Positions 63,061 to 64,000 of a stretch of DNA of 64,000 nt are shown here, piece by piece (position 1 is the stretch's first letter; every line of letters starts with the position of its first letter). The notes beneath the pieces were generated by a model. It was not told the origin of the DNA. It searched no databases and worked only from the letters and a program-made list of their open reading frames with translations. The position numbers and the translations under genes are program-made. Location: positions 739,001 to 803,000 of the forward strand of contig CAJNDS010000169.1 in the NCBI GenBank assembly GCA_905221605.1, in the 5' to 3' direction. This DNA comes from Symbiodinium natans. Its lineage: Eukaryota; Sar; Dinophyceae; Suessiales; Symbiodiniaceae.

Positions 63061-63386
63061 TTACCCTTTGGGTTCAGGGTTTACGGTTTAGTGCTTAGGA
63101 TTTAGGGTTTCGGGTTCAGGGTTTCGGGTTTAGGAGCGTGCTGTGAGCTGTTTAGGGTCGAGCTTTAGCTTGGGATCTATGAGCGGAAAGCCACTGATGG
63201 ATTGGTCCAAACCAGAGCTTCCTTCATCTATCTTCATTTTTGAGTGTGTGATTGTGATGTTTCAATGCTCGGTTCGCTTTGCTTGAAGACTGCAGATTCA
63301 GCGAAAAGTCTGTCAGCAGTCTCTTTGAGTTGTGAACGAGTCGCAGCGACGATCGTCAAACACTGCAGGAACACACGCACACATAC

Positions 63387-63465
63387 GGGGTTTCCGAAAT
63401 TAGGGGAACCTGAAAAGGGAATCCGAGTATTCGTACTTACGGGTCCATTCTTTTCGTAAACCCCC
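63387..63465. mobile_element. MITE-like element, family F, copy 2
   Basis: Inverted ends GGGGTTTCCGAAATTAGGGG and TTTTCGTAAACCCCC, with CGAGTATTCGTACTTACGG in the middle. About 100 bp from copy 3. Confidence 0.65.
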
Positions 63466-63566
63466 ATATCTTAATCCTAACTCCTACACACCTTGCCTTG
63501 CACAAAAGCTACCATTCCGGACCACAACTGCAGCTTGACACACGTCTTGGCAGAAGTGGTGACTTG

Positions 63567-63648
63567 GTGGTTTCCGAGATTCGGGAACCTTCTTGACACT
63601 ACTATTTGGGGGTGGTCTATTGTAGGGGTCCCCTATTTTCGTAAGCCC
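63567..63648. mobile_element. MITE-like element, family F, copy 3
   Basis: The left end GGTGGTTTCCGAGATTCGGG and the right end GGGGTCCCCTATTTTCGTAA are imperfect inverted partners. The right end equals the reversed left end of copy 1 (58369). Confidence 0.65.
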
Positions 63649-63690
63649 TAAGTAAACCCTGCTCCCTAAATCTATCTCCCGGTGAGACAG

Positions 63691-63734
63691 GCGAGCTCCT
63701 CCAGCAAATCCGATCCAGCATCAAGATTTTGAAG
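63691..63734 (+). CDS. putative exon, helix-prone
   Basis: Acceptor GGTGAGACAG, then ELLQQIRSSIKILK, then GTCGGG. It lies just downstream of the family F copies. A further short island at the window end (after GCATTGCAG, about 63955) may be another exon cut by the edge. Confidence 0.4.
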
Positions 63735-64000
63735 GTCGGGTGCGGCTTGGGGGTTTTCACGGGTTTGGGGGTGGTCCGTCGTACCCTTATTCCATGTTTG
63801 GGGGCTAGCTTCCCTTTTCAAGCCCCATTCAGCAGACATGCTTTTCTCCGAGGTTTCTGTGGAACTTTGTGGGTTCAAAAATGCGCTGCAGGGAAAGTTA
63901 GGTCTTAGGTGGTTTCAACGATGGGGTCTTGATGGCCCCTTCGTCGCATTGCAGGTCTCAGAGCGTGTTTACTGAGCAGCACAACAGATCTTCACATGCT

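Overview
The window looks like nuclear DNA of a dinoflagellate, probably Suessiales-like. This is inferred from three things seen in the sequence: dispersed TTTAGGG/CCCTAAA repeats (the alveolate and plant telomere type) in both orientations, very short exons in long introns, and introns that often appear to start with GC or GA instead of GT. No bacterial, organellar or viral gene organisation was seen. Only two long intronless genes stand out. Most real coding sequence is hidden in exons of 17-200 bp that are too short for ordinary ORF calling. I found these by reading for G/C-rich third codon positions, flanking AG and GT/GC/GA splice signals, and phase agreement between neighbours.

Layout: 1-0.6 kb, 3' part of an unrecognised gene with a basic Gly/Ala/Lys tail. 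0.6-3.4 kb, repeat-rich DNA with a 237-bp duplicated unit. 3.5-5.1 kb, exons of an unknown gene. 8.5-14.6 kb, a multi-exon GT8-like glycosyltransferase. 14.8-24.9 kb, exon clusters of unrecognised genes. 25.3-27.5 kb, an intronless gene for a seven-helix membrane protein with a TIR/HET-like cytoplasmic domain. 28-35 kb, more exon clusters. 35.6-44.3 kb, a mitochondrial carrier (SLC25-type) gene rebuilt from about 13 exons. One of its introns contains a complete intronless gene (37.9-39.5 kb) for a five-zinc-ribbon protein with a PD-(D/E)XK nuclease-like C-terminus. 47.4-50.9 kb, a TPR-like helical-repeat gene. 51-64 kb, further exon clusters. All confident coding is on the + strand, as expected for the unidirectional gene blocks of dinoflagellates.

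The most interesting system is the introns themselves. At least five small families of 80-160 bp elements with terminal inverted repeats (MITE-like) are present. In several copies the inverted repeat itself supplies the 5' and 3' splice signals, so the element is the intron (introner-like). Two copies 15.5 kb apart differ at one of 124 positions. In two copies of different families a short telomeric-repeat block sits inside the element. Much larger TTTAGGG/CCCTAAA arrays fill other introns, often right up to an exon edge. The TTTAGGG unit itself contains both GT and TTTAG, so it may tolerate splicing.

Limits: exon joins are hand-inferred without transcript data. No DinoSL, tRNA, rRNA or CRISPR was found. 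Start codons of the multi-exon genes are unknown.
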